Assembly: GCA_016929335.1 (NCBI GenBank) | Contig: JAFGIY010000064.1 | Location: 1-64,000 of the forward strand | DNA from: Acidobacteriota bacterium | Lineage (GTDB): Bacteria > Acidobacteriota > UBA6911 | Length of the DNA: 64,000 nt | Direction of reading: 5' to 3' | Shown: in pieces, positions 18,341 through 27,982 of the stretch | Numbering within the stretch: the first letter of the stretch is position 1 | Layout: each line of letters begins with the position of its first letter | Made by a program: the position numbers and the translations under genes | The notes under the pieces: model-generated | Database searches by the model: none | What the model was told of the DNA's origin: nothing | Seen by the model: the letters and a program-made list of their open reading frames with translations, nothing else

Positions 18341-19381
18341 TTGGGATTTCTGCCGAGAGCTGAAACCATAGGAGCAAAGAATAAAATGCCGTTGATGAGC
18401 CGTTTCCTGTCACTGCTTTTTCTGGGCGTCGTGTTAAGTAGCAGTGCCGGGATTGCCGCCGAAGACTACCAGCTGATCGGAAAAATCTTTCCGAAGGGCA
18501 GAGAGTTTTCCCGGCGCGCCCTGCCCGTAGTGCTGCTTGAGGGGACCAGGACATTTTTTGCCGCTCATACGCGTTCCGATTTGGCCGGAAATTTCAGGTT
18601 CAAAAATCTGCAGCCGGACCTGTTCACTCTCATCGTTTTCATACCTCAAGCCGGCGAGTACAGGAAGACTGTCGAGATAAGTCCCAGCCTTGCGGATTCC
18701 AAAAAGAGAATCTTCGTGGATGTGGAATTTCAGCCCAATCTGGGAAGCAAGGTCCAAATGGAGGCGTCGCTGGCCATGCTTTCCGTACCGGAAAAGGCAT
18801 GGAAGGAATACGAGAAGGCCCGCAAAAAGCTTGGCAGTCGCGATGCAGAAGGCGCCATTGCTCATCTGAAGAAAACCATATCTATTGCTCCGCAATTCGT
18901 TGAGGCGTGGAATACTCTGGGAACGCTGGCGTACAAGTCCCGTGATTTCCGTCTGGCTGAAAGTTATTTTCGCGAGGCGCTGAAACGGAATCCGGAGTAT
19001 TTCCCCTCGGTGGTGAATTTGGGCGGCGCTTTGCTGTCGCAAGGCAAAATACATGATTCGTTGCCTTTCAACATCGCCGCGGTCGAGGCGAGACCTGATG
19101 ACGCACTGGCGCATTCGCAATTGGGACTGAGCTATTTTTATCTGGAAAAATTTCCGGAGGCTGAAAAGCACCTGAAGAAGGCGATATCTCTGGATCCGGG
19201 GCACTTCTCGTACCCGCAGCTGACATTGGCAGAGATATATTTTTATAAGAACGACTTATCGTTGGCAGCCGGGGAAATCGACCAATTCCTGAAACTCCAT
19301 CCTGATGCAGAACAGTCGGTCGCCATTAAGAAGCGCATTGAACGAATCCGCACAGCCTTGAACACCGAAAAAAACCACTGA
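18341..19381 (+). CDS. TPR-repeat protein with carboxypeptidase-regulatory-like N-terminal domain
   Basis: FVEAWNTLGTLAYKSRDFRLAESYFREALKRNPEYFPSVVNLGGALLSQGK. Confidence 0.8.
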   Translation: MGFLPRAETIGAKNKMPLMSRFLSLLFLGVVLSSSAGIAAEDYQLIGKIFPKGREFSRRALPVVLLEGTRTFFAAHTRSDLAGNFRFKNLQPDLFTLIVFIPQAGEYRKTVEISPSLADSKKRIFVDVEFQPNLGSKVQMEASLAMLSVPEKAWKEYEKARKKLGSRDAEGAIAHLKKTISIAPQFVEAWNTLGTLAYKSRDFRLAESYFREALKRNPEYFPSVVNLGGALLSQGKIHDSLPFNIAAVEARPDDALAHSQLGLSYFYLEKFPEAEKHLKKAISLDPGHFSYPQLTLAEIYFYKNDLSLAAGEIDQFLKLHPDAEQSVAIKKRIERIRTALNTEKNH

Positions 19382-19429
19382 TATAATTCGAAAATCGAGG
19401 ACGCCCCAATGAGGCGTCCCCGATAATGC

Positions 19430-20287
19430 TTATTTAGGCATGTCTTTAGGCAGGGGGATTTTGGGGCAGCCGTTGGGACAAACCGTAATCACGTGAACGT
19501 AACGGAGTTTCCCATCTTCCAGCCGGAACGTATGAGCATCCGGTAATCCCTTCGCTCCGCCAAAATCGATTTGGCCTACGACGGTTCCCATATCCACATC
19601 GACTATGTAGCGCCGGTTTGTCATCGGGACGCCACCTCCCTTCGGGACTCCAACAGTACAGGAGGGATTCGGCTCGTTTTTTGGATTCGTATAGGCTCCG
19701 CCCTCTATGCGGACACAGGGGATGCCCCAGGGTACCTTGGGAAAAGCAGAATAATCCTGGAAGATATCGAAATAGTCGCTCGCGGCTTTAATAAGGGTCT
19801 GACGGTCCGTCCGCCTTTCGGGAGGGAGAATGTCCCATTTTTCCGTCGAGGAATATTTAAGGTAGTTGTCGGCATCGAAAAGCCAATCGTCACTATCGCT
19901 GACGAGGCTTTCCACTTCCTCGATTTTATCATCCGCAATCTTCAAACGCGTCCCGATGACATACGGATGACTGCTTTTGGCGCTGATGATTTCAGTGAAA
20001 GTCTCGCAAATGTCTACATCGAGCAGGCTGCGGCTGAAATCGACAACCAAAGGCGCCTGCCAAAGGCCTTGGCCAAACGGCACTGCCTTTCTGCTCTCTA
20101 TATATTTCGCTTCCGGAGCAAGAGGCATCAGTGACGGATTCCCTTTCTTCAGAGCTTCCAGGTATTTGTCGGTTACGCTTTGAAGGCTTGCTCGCGTACA
20201 GGCCGCTACCGGCTTCGGCGGAACCGACTCAGCTCGTACCGACGCGATGCTGCAGAGCAGTGAAAACATAACGATTGCTCGAATCAT
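19430..20287 (-). CDS. Secreted uncharacterized protein, paralog of 51323..52207 (DUF8021-like)
   Basis: Shared motifs SRSLLD...C.TFTE, PYVIGTRL, YLKYSSTEKWDI, PWGIPCVRIEGGAYT. Confidence 0.75.
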   Translation of the reverse strand: MIRAIVMFSLLCSIASVRAESVPPKPVAACTRASLQSVTDKYLEALKKGNPSLMPLAPEAKYIESRKAVPFGQGLWQAPLVVDFSRSLLDVDICETFTEIISAKSSHPYVIGTRLKIADDKIEEVESLVSDSDDWLFDADNYLKYSSTEKWDILPPERRTDRQTLIKAASDYFDIFQDYSAFPKVPWGIPCVRIEGGAYTNPKNEPNPSCTVGVPKGGGVPMTNRRYIVDVDMGTVVGQIDFGGAKGLPDAHTFRLEDGKLRYVHVITVCPNGCPKIPLPKDMPK

Positions 20288-20328
20288 AGGTCCTCCTTAA
20301 ATGTCGCTTTCCAACGGACCCAATCATT

Positions 20329-20545
20329 ACCCGTTGATGCGGCAAATGGAAGAGGTTATTTTTCGGGGTCGGAGTCGCTATCTGCATCGGGGTCGAATAG
20401 AAATAATAGTTGAGAATGCAATTGACATACTCCATGGCCAAAAGCCGACCCCGGTGCCGATTCCGACGCCGACCCCGAGATATCAAATCCTTGCCCCGCT
20501 ATGCGCTCATTGTGGGGCACTCTTGATGCTGTGGGCGTCTTTGCC
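20329..20545 (-). repeat. GGGGTC palindromic dispersed element, copy A1
   Basis: cggggtcggagtcg...aaaagccgaccccggtgccgattccgacgccgaccccgagatat; reverse orientation relative to A2 and A3. Confidence 0.85.
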
Positions 20546-20961
20546 CTATTAAGGCGGAACTACAATAGCTGCAAGATTTAAATTCAGTCCGGGGATCATC
20601 CGACAGCCTTTTTTATATGGGTGTCCAAAGCTTTCCAAAGCCTGGATGGGATCTTGTGGAAAGGGACAAAACCCTCGTCAGTGCTCCCGTAATTTTTCAA
20701 GCGGAATAGGTTTTTGGTTGATAGTGATTTTAATCGATCGCTGCAACGGCCCGGATATATTCATTTCTGGGTGGCCGGAACCGGGTATCGGCGCCGGGAG
20801 TACCACCACTGAGACATTGGACTCACTGGCTGTACATTGCGGCAGATATTGCACTTGGACTGCATTCTGCAGGCGGAAATATATGCCGGAAGACCGGATT
20901 TTGCATTGACAGTTGTGACCGTATTTCCTTAACATGAAGTGTTTCTAATGAGGATGTAAAG

Positions 20962-21195
20962 ATGATTATGAGAAGTACGAAAAAAGTCATGAACATAAGA
21001 TGCCCGATTTCGGGATTACCATGCATCAATTGCTCTCTATATCGAGGAAAGCATTTTAACCTGTGTTTCCAGGATCATTTTAGAGGGGATAGCACTAAAC
21101 TCACCGGTCCATTAAAGAGTATGGGGTACCCGGCCACGGCACAGATAGTAAAATGTGAAAACTGCTCTTCGGGATATCTGGTGACTCAATCCTAG
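20962..21195 (+). CDS. Small cysteine-rich hypothetical protein
   Basis: 77 aa with CPISGLPCINCSLY...CFQDHF...CENC. Confidence 0.45.
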   Translation: MIMRSTKKVMNIRCPISGLPCINCSLYRGKHFNLCFQDHFRGDSTKLTGPLKSMGYPATAQIVKCENCSSGYLVTQS

Positions 21196-21600
21196 CCAGA
21201 AAAAGTCATCCTTTGATGGCTCACCGACGCCTAATCCCTACTACATTAATAAGGTGATTTGCCCATAGGGGAAGGCCTCAGGATTGACGTTGAGAGCGAT
21301 ACCCCCGAAGGGGTGATAGGGCGAGAGAACCACTTGGAAAGGAATAAGTTGGGGAACGCCCTTGGTTGCAGCTTTTCTGTTTATTTTTAAATTCCACATA
21401 TTCGAGATCCCAACAAGAGTATCGGGGGATTTAGCCTGATCCGGCATCGTCAAAAACGGAATTAGGGAAGCGTGCCGGAGTGACAATCGGATATGCGGTT
21501 TGTCCTTCCTATTCTCTTCATGAAACGCGGCAATTGCTTCCTTTGCCGCCCTTGGGGGAGAGAATAAAACTGTAAAGAAGATAAGGGGGTCCAAGCTGAA

Positions 21601-22488
21601 ATGAAAGCTATTACCACTGATTTTGAGTATTTGCCTGCTTCAACGGCTGAGGAAGCACTCGATCTGCTTTCTCAACACAAGGACGATGATTATAAAATCA
21701 TCGCAGGCGGTCAGTCTTTATGCACAGCAATGAAGCACAGATTGATTGCCCCTGAGTATATTATTGATATTAAAGGCGTTTCGGATTTGGATTATATCAA
21801 ATTCGATGAAAAAGAAGGCCTGAGGATTGGCGCTTTAGCCACGCATCGGTCTCTGGAAAAGTCCCCGATCGTTCGAGAAAAGTACAGCGTACTTTGTGAG
21901 ATGGAAGAGAATGTGGCCTCAGTCGAAACACGGAACTGGGGAACGGTAGTCGGTGATCTCTGCAACGCCGATCCCGCTACCGATCCCGCACCACCGCTGA
22001 TTGCATTAGATGCGAAGCTGAAGATCGCCAGCAAAGGTGAAGAGAGAGCAGTTGATGCCGAAGAATTTGCCTTGGACTATTTTGAAACCGCCGTCCAGGC
22101 CGGCGAAATGGCTGCCGAGATTCAGATTCCCGTCCTGCCGCCGAATACGGGCGTCTATTTCACAAAATACTCCCAGATTCATGGGGATTATGCCCTTGCA
22201 TCCGTGGCGGTATTAATAACTCTCGATAAAAAGAAGGAAGTATGCGCCAACGCCAGAATTGGTCTGGCCGGCGTCGGCTCTACGCCCATCAGAGCGAAGA
22301 AAGCTGAGGAGGTTCTGAAGGGCAAGAAGATCACCGAGGCTCTGATTGCTGAAGCGGCCGAGGTGGTGAAGACGGAGATCAGCCCCGTATCCGGTATAGA
22401 AGGATCGGCGGATTACAAACGAGAGTTGGCGGGAACTTTGCTGAAACGAGTGGGGAAAGAAGCCTTGGCGCGAGCTCAGAAGGCTTAA
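21601..22488 (+). CDS. FAD-binding subunit, molybdenum hydroxylase family (CoxM-like)
   Basis: IAGGQSLCTAMKHRL, RIGALATHRSLE, NWGTVVGDLCNADPATDPAPPL. Confidence 0.92.
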   Translation: MKAITTDFEYLPASTAEEALDLLSQHKDDDYKIIAGGQSLCTAMKHRLIAPEYIIDIKGVSDLDYIKFDEKEGLRIGALATHRSLEKSPIVREKYSVLCEMEENVASVETRNWGTVVGDLCNADPATDPAPPLIALDAKLKIASKGEERAVDAEEFALDYFETAVQAGEMAAEIQIPVLPPNTGVYFTKYSQIHGDYALASVAVLITLDKKKEVCANARIGLAGVGSTPIRAKKAEEVLKGKKITEALIAEAAEVVKTEISPVSGIEGSADYKRELAGTLLKRVGKEALARAQKA

Positions 22489-22511
22489 TCCATGATAAAT
22501 GGGGGAACGTT

Positions 22512-23066
22512 ATGAAACGGGAGTTAAACATTGTTGTGAATGGAGAGTCCTACAATTTCTTCATAGAACCTAAGACTCTCTTGGTTCAGGTCATAAGGGA
22601 AATGCTGGGATTGAAGGGTACCCATCAGGCTTGTGACAGCAGTTCCTGCGCAGCGTGCACCGTGTTGGTTGATGGGAAAGCCGTCAAATCCTGTTCCATT
22701 TTGGCGATGCAGGTGAATGGGAAAAAAGTTACGACCATTGAAGGTTTGGCGAATGGCACTGAACTGCATCCAATTCAGCAGGCTTTTATTGACAACTGGG
22801 CATTCCAATGCGGATTTTGCACTTCAGGGCAGATCATGGCTGCCAAAGCATTATTGGATGAGAATCCAAACCCGACGCGGGAGGAAATACAGGCGCAGAT
22901 GGATGGTCATATTTGCCGTTGCACCGGCTACAACATGATTAATGAAGCCATCCAGGATGCGGCAAAAAGACTACAGTCACGGGATGCGGCAAAAAGCAAG
23001 CCGGCGCAAAGGAATTTGCAGCCGCAAAAATGGATGCAGACAGCCAAGTCAGGGAAGGGGGCATAA
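22512..23066 (+). CDS. (2Fe-2S)-binding subunit, molybdenum hydroxylase family (CoxS-like)
   Basis: GTHQACDSSSCAACTVLVDG and QCGFCTSGQIMAAKALL...GHICRCTGY. Confidence 0.95.
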   Translation: MKRELNIVVNGESYNFFIEPKTLLVQVIREMLGLKGTHQACDSSSCAACTVLVDGKAVKSCSILAMQVNGKKVTTIEGLANGTELHPIQQAFIDNWAFQCGFCTSGQIMAAKALLDENPNPTREEIQAQMDGHICRCTGYNMINEAIQDAAKRLQSRDAAKSKPAQRNLQPQKWMQTAKSGKGA

Positions 23067-25387
23067 TGAAAGAATATTCCATAATAGGCAAGCCGACACC
23101 CAACGTCGACGGACCGGCAAAGGTTACAGGCGAAGCCCAATATACCATAGACATGACCTTGCCGAATATGCTCTACGGCAAACTACTAAGAAGTCCTTAT
23201 CCACATGCCAAAATAATTTCGATTGATACCAGCGAGGCGGAAAAGCTGCCGGGAGTAAAGTGTGTCATCACCGGCAAGGATACGCCCGGAGGCAAATGGG
23301 GATTGTGGAGGCGCTTCCGTGAACTTGCCGATCAGCAGGCTCTTGCAACAGACAAGGTTCGCTTTATCGGGGATCCCGTGGCTGCTGTAGCCGCTACCAC
23401 TGAGGAAATCGCCGAGAAAGCTTTGGATTTGATTGAAGTGGACTATGAGCCGTTGCCGGCCGTATTCGATCCAATGGAAGCCATTAAAGACGACGCGCCG
23501 ATGGTGCACGAGGATTTCCCGAGCAATATCAATGCGACGCGTCATATTGAATGGGGCAATGTGGATAAAGGTTTCGCGGAAGCCGACTACATCCGGGAAG
23601 ACAGATATGTGCTTGAAGCCGCGCACCCATGTGCGATGGAGGTGCATAATTCCCTGGCCAGCTATGATAAAGGCACCGGCAGATTGACCGTGTGGACCTC
23701 TACGGCGTCTCCCTACTTCGTTCAGCTGAACCTGGCGGAAGCCTTGAAGATGCGAGAAGGGGACATCCGGGTGATAAAACCCCATGTCGGCGGCCACTAT
23801 GGCGGCAAGAATTCCACCATGCCTGATTCGGTCAACGCAGCCATTCTTTCCATGAAGACAGGCAGGCCTGTGAAGGTGGTTTTTAACCGGGACGAGGAAT
23901 TTACCACCACCGAGCACCGTACTGCTCAACATATAGCCCTGAAGATCGGTCTCAAGAAAGACGGTAGGATCGTTGCTTTTGAAGCAAAGGCAATTACCAA
24001 TGGAGGCGCTTTCACCGGATTAGGGGCTACGACGCTTTTTCTCACCGGTACCTTTATAACCATGCCTTATCGGATACCCAATTATAGATACGACGGTGTT
24101 CGAACTTACACGAATATCGTCTGGGGAACGTCGATACGCGGATTCGGCGCCGTTCCGTCCAAGTACTGTTCTGAAACCCAATTAGACAGGGCGGCAAAGG
24201 ACCTCGGAATTGATCCGCTGGAAATCCGGCGTATCAACGCTGTAGAACCAGGTTACGAAGCTCCCGGTCAGTATACATTTGAAAGCTGTGGCATTCAGCC
24301 CTGTATCGCGAAAATGGCTGTAAGAGTCAAAGAAAAATGGCCTAAACTTGAGAAGGATGAAGGCATTGGATACGCCGCATTTGCCTACATGTCCGGTGGA
24401 ATATTCAACTGGATCGATACTCCGTACGCCTATTCATCGGCTCATGTAAAAGTCAACATCGACGGAACGGTGGACCTTTATTCCCAGGCAGCCGATACCG
24501 GTCAGGGCCACAATACCGTAGCTGCCATGATCTGCGCCGAAGAACTGGGCATTGGCATCGAGGATATTCGCCTGCATCTCGGCGATACCGCTCATGCCTA
24601 TACTGATCTTGGCGCCTGGGGCAGCCGTGAAACGTTAATGAACGGCAATGCGATCAAGGAAGCCGCTGCGCAGGTTAAGCAAAGACTCATTGATCTCGCA
24701 AGGTTGAAGCTGGGTGAGAATATCGCCTATGACCTCGTAGCCAAGGATCACAGAATATACCTTGAATTGCGTCCGGAAAGAGGACTTTCCTACTATGATC
24801 TGGTAAAAGATGCGATCCGGGCCAATGATGGCGTGCCGCTGAGCGGAGTCGGCCACTACACACCTCACAATAAGGGCATGATTTCGCCTGCGTACGGCAT
24901 GGGAATCATGGCGATCAAGGCGAAAGTCGATCGCGAAACGGGTCATACCACGGCACAGGATGTCCTTGTAGTGCATGATTGCGGCCAAGTCATCAATCCC
25001 CTGGGAGCTCGTGGCCAGGTCGAAGGATCCATTCATATGGGCTTGGGTTATGGCTTATGTGAAGAGATGCCCATGGATCAAGGTATGCTGCTTAATCCGG
25101 AATTCGTGGATTATAAGATCCTGCGAACCCGCGATATGCCGCAAATTGAAGAAATTGAAATCCCTACCTATGAGCCGAATGGCCCATTTGGCGCCAAGGA
25201 AGCCGCCGAAGCTACAATCGCGCCTACTGCTCCCGCACTGGCAAATGCTGTGTATCAGGCCTGCGGGGCGGAGTTTTTCAGCAACGTCTTGAAGCCTGAG
25301 AAGGTTTTGAAGGCTATTAGAGAGAAAGAACAAAAAGACAAGGAAAAACCAAAAGCAACTTCCAAGGCAAAGGCCAAAGGCAAGTAA
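23066..25387 (+). CDS. Molybdopterin-binding subunit, xanthine dehydrogenase/CoxL-like family
   Basis: MKEYSIIGKPTPNVDGPAKVTGEAQYT; KPHVGGHYGGKN; GPFGAKEAAEA; TAATG overlap with coxS-like stop. Confidence 0.93.
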   Translation: MKEYSIIGKPTPNVDGPAKVTGEAQYTIDMTLPNMLYGKLLRSPYPHAKIISIDTSEAEKLPGVKCVITGKDTPGGKWGLWRRFRELADQQALATDKVRFIGDPVAAVAATTEEIAEKALDLIEVDYEPLPAVFDPMEAIKDDAPMVHEDFPSNINATRHIEWGNVDKGFAEADYIREDRYVLEAAHPCAMEVHNSLASYDKGTGRLTVWTSTASPYFVQLNLAEALKMREGDIRVIKPHVGGHYGGKNSTMPDSVNAAILSMKTGRPVKVVFNRDEEFTTTEHRTAQHIALKIGLKKDGRIVAFEAKAITNGGAFTGLGATTLFLTGTFITMPYRIPNYRYDGVRTYTNIVWGTSIRGFGAVPSKYCSETQLDRAAKDLGIDPLEIRRINAVEPGYEAPGQYTFESCGIQPCIAKMAVRVKEKWPKLEKDEGIGYAAFAYMSGGIFNWIDTPYAYSSAHVKVNIDGTVDLYSQAADTGQGHNTVAAMICAEELGIGIEDIRLHLGDTAHAYTDLGAWGSRETLMNGNAIKEAAAQVKQRLIDLARLKLGENIAYDLVAKDHRIYLELRPERGLSYYDLVKDAIRANDGVPLSGVGHYTPHNKGMISPAYGMGIMAIKAKVDRETGHTTAQDVLVVHDCGQVINPLGARGQVEGSIHMGLGYGLCEEMPMDQGMLLNPEFVDYKILRTRDMPQIEEIEIPTYEPNGPFGAKEAAEATIAPTAPALANAVYQACGAEFFSNVLKPEKVLKAIREKEQKDKEKPKATSKAKAKGK

Positions 25388-25401
25388 GGAGGAGAGCGCA
25401 A

Positions 25402-25629
25402 ATGCCATATTATCGTTGTCCAATGTGTCGCAAAATTTGTTCCGAGCATCTTGACTTAGCCCGGCATTATCTGGGACAAACCGACAAAAAGCATAAGGAA
25501 TGGCTGAAAACGCAAGGGCTTTCCTATGCAGCACTGATAAAAGCCCAGGTCACTGAATTCGGTAATAAGGGTTACCAGGCCTTGGCTGATGTACTGAAGA
25601 AAACGGCCGTCCAGGTCGACGACATTTAA
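25402..25629 (+). CDS. Small zinc-finger-like protein in molybdenum hydroxylase operon
   Basis: 75 aa, MPYYRCPMCRKICSEHLDLARHYLGQTDKKHKEW; RBS ggaggagag. Confidence 0.7.
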   Translation: MPYYRCPMCRKICSEHLDLARHYLGQTDKKHKEWLKTQGLSYAALIKAQVTEFGNKGYQALADVLKKTAVQVDDI

Positions 25630-25872
25630 AAAGGGAAATTGCGACCCCAGGCTTCTGAGCGAGCATAAGGCTTGGGGTCGCCCCGAAAACTCAGATACCA
25701 TCCTGAAGAACAGTAAAAAAGCACGGGCTGCAGGGTATTGCAGGGATCGAGAAAATCCGTGAAGGTATTTTGATCATTTTGCCTGGCACTTGCATTTTTT
25801 CGAAGAGACTGGGGAAAACAGCAACACGCACTCAGCCTATAGCCTGTGCTTCTTAGAGAAAGGAGCAATAGA

Positions 25873-26319
25873 ATGTTAATCGAGGGGCAATTCAAGCTGC
25901 AAGCGCCCATTCAAAAGGTCTGGGATCATCTGCTCGATCCTAAAACGCTCGGCACCTGCGTGCCCGGCACCGAAAAGATGGAAGCCATCGATAAAGAGAC
26001 GTATGAAAGCATAGTTGCGCAGAGAGTGGGACCGTTCAAGGTTAAGCTGAAATTTACGACGAAGCTGACCGAAGTGCGTCCGCCAAATTACATCAAAGCG
26101 GTGGGAAGAGGCGCTGATGTAACCAAGCTCGGCAATTTCTCGACTGAAATCGAGGTTAACCTCAAGGAGACTTCGCCGAATAACGTCGAGGTTTCCTACA
26201 AGGCGAATGTCAGTCTTGTCGGCCGGCTGGCTACCTTTGGCGAAAGGATTATGCGGGCCAAGGCAAAGGATGTCGGAGACGAGTTTACCAGGAACCTGCA
26301 GGAAAAACTTAAGGGTTAG
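25873..26319 (+). CDS. CoxG-like SRPBCC-domain protein
   Basis: MLIEGQFKLQAPIQKVWDHLLDPKTLGTCVPGTEKMEAI...VGPFKVKLKFTTKLTE. Confidence 0.92.
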   Translation: MLIEGQFKLQAPIQKVWDHLLDPKTLGTCVPGTEKMEAIDKETYESIVAQRVGPFKVKLKFTTKLTEVRPPNYIKAVGRGADVTKLGNFSTEIEVNLKETSPNNVEVSYKANVSLVGRLATFGERIMRAKAKDVGDEFTRNLQEKLKG

Positions 26320-26612
26320 GCAGAAGCGGTTAATGCTCGGGGGAAGTGAGGCGCTGCAAATCCTGCCATACTCACGGCTCCCAATCGAATAACTGCGGTT
26401 GCCTCATTTGCCTGTCTTTCTTTTCCAGGATGCGGACATAATCGCACGCCTTGTCCGCATCCACTCCCACATCTTCGAGATAATTCCCTTGGCTGGAACA
26501 ATCCCGGGAGTCATTTCCTGATTCATGCGCAGTTTTTTTTTCTTGCGCCTGCGTGAGATTAGCCTAAGAGCCGAAGCACCTTCATTAACGGCTTTTGTAA
26601 CGCGAGATAAAT

Positions 26613-26894
26613 ATGTCAATTTGCAGAAGTTGTCACAAAGAAATGTCCGATCCATCCATAACCACCTGTGAAGCGAATGAGTTCGTCAAATATCCGGACG
26701 GTGAAGTTCTCAAGACGGTCCCTTACGATCCGAAACAGCTCCATTTCCCGAAGTGGTTTCGCTGTCCCGACTGCAATATAGTGCCGGGCGGGAAGCATCA
26801 CTCGAACTGTGATCAGGAATACTGTCCCAGATGCGGAGGACAGCTGATTTCGTGTTCTTGTTTTGATGCTCAGGATGAGAAGGGAACTAAATAA
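26613..26894 (+). CDS. Small multi-cysteine (zinc-ribbon-like) hypothetical protein
   Basis: MSICRSCHKEMSD...CPDCNIVPGGKHHSNCDQEYCPRCGGQLISCSC. Confidence 0.7.
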   Translation: MSICRSCHKEMSDPSITTCEANEFVKYPDGEVLKTVPYDPKQLHFPKWFRCPDCNIVPGGKHHSNCDQEYCPRCGGQLISCSCFDAQDEKGTK

Positions 26895-27262
26895 TGGGAA
26901 TCGCCAATTATCTGAATATGAGCGAACTCATGAATGCCATCCTGAAAACAGGCCAGGGTGTTTCAATCTCAGACCTGGTCAAAGAAGCCCAGAAAAGAAA
27001 GATCATACTTGCATCGGAAGGCGAGATGGCCGATAAATCGGATCTTGAAAACGGTTTTATAGAATTGGTTAACGCTCTTTATCGCGCCGGCGCCATCAAA
27101 CCTGATCCCGAAAACGAAGCCGAGATTAATCTGATCCGGCTGTATGAATCCGGCAAACTGGCGGAGAATGGATACGGTGGGGAAGAAGGAGACCGGTTCC
27201 TGGAAATAAAATGGATCGCTGTGATCGATGATCTTCCCGTATTCGTAAATCTGAATATTTAG
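26894..27262 (+). CDS. Hypothetical protein, coupled to the preceding zinc-ribbon gene
   Basis: 122-aa ORF; TAATG overlap with upstream ORF. Confidence 0.65.
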   Translation: MGIANYLNMSELMNAILKTGQGVSISDLVKEAQKRKIILASEGEMADKSDLENGFIELVNALYRAGAIKPDPENEAEINLIRLYESGKLAENGYGGEEGDRFLEIKWIAVIDDLPVFVNLNI

Positions 27263-27329
27263 ACCTGCGATCAGGAGAAATGATTTATCGCCAGGATTTC
27301 CTGCAAATGACTTGCTGAGATTAAAAAAG

Positions 27330-27360
27330 GGCCATCCTGACGATATCGCGCAGGATGGCC
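27330..27360. terminator. Bidirectional terminator-like hairpin between convergent genes
   Basis: GGCCATCCTG-acgatatcgcg-CAGGATGGCC. Confidence 0.65.
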
Positions 27361-27383
27361 TTCCCTGTTTTACCGCGTACCGC

Positions 27384-27686
27384 CTACTTCATCTTTTTGA
27401 TATGTTCGGCAATTGCTTTTGCCTGCTCTTCGTTGAGGTCACTTATCGGATCGGCATGGATGGTCTTTGTTTTATCCCCCTTCGTGAGGTAAGTAACCAG
27501 CTGCTCAACGGTCATGGGCGTTCCCTTGACCGCCGGCATGTTTGCATCCTTGTTGCCTTCCCCTTTGGCTCCATGACACATGCCGCATCTCGATTCGTAT
27601 AGAGCTGCCCCATCCTCTGCGGCCCATAACAGGATCGGTGCAGCCGCAAGCAGCGCAATCGCTATTAGAATGCTAATACCTTTCAT
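27384..27686 (-). CDS. Mono-heme c-type cytochrome
   Basis: Signal peptide; EDGAALYESRCGMCHGAKGEGNKDANMPAVKG. Confidence 0.92.
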   Translation of the reverse strand: MKGISILIAIALLAAAPILLWAAEDGAALYESRCGMCHGAKGEGNKDANMPAVKGTPMTVEQLVTYLTKGDKTKTIHADPISDLNEEQAKAIAEHIKKMK

Positions 27687-27828
27687 CGGTTATGCTCCTT
27701 TGCTTGAACGCAAATAAAAACCGTCTCCATTCCCTGAAGCACTCCCGGCGAATGCCCGTTCCTGGGACGTTAAAGCTCATAATTTATGCCTTACGCGCGA
27801 AAATGGTTCAATGGCAATTTTGCGAAAG

Positions 27829-27900
27829 CCGGCTCTGCCCGGGAGGCGGCAAAAGCCTGGCAATTCCAGGAGACAATTTTGACCATTTCTGGAGACTTAG
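27829..27900. repeat. Dispersed intergenic repeat copy B2
   Basis: GGCTCTGCCCGGGAGGCGGCAAAAGCCTGGCAATTCCAGGAGACAATTTTGACC, matches 15936-16005. Confidence 0.8.
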
Positions 27901-27982
27901 CGGCTTGGAGTCTTCGTGTTGATTCAAATCAAAGCTGATGATTCCGGAACATGAATCAAATAAATCAACATAGTCAGGTTTT

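Noticed and set aside
23186-23932. 248-aa minus ORF inside the CoxL-like gene
   Set aside because: Antisense shadow ORF; no recognizable domain.
23066-25387. Calling the operon aerobic CO dehydrogenase (coxMSL)
   Set aside because: No AYXCSFR-type active-site loop seen in the large subunit; only family-level assignment is justified.
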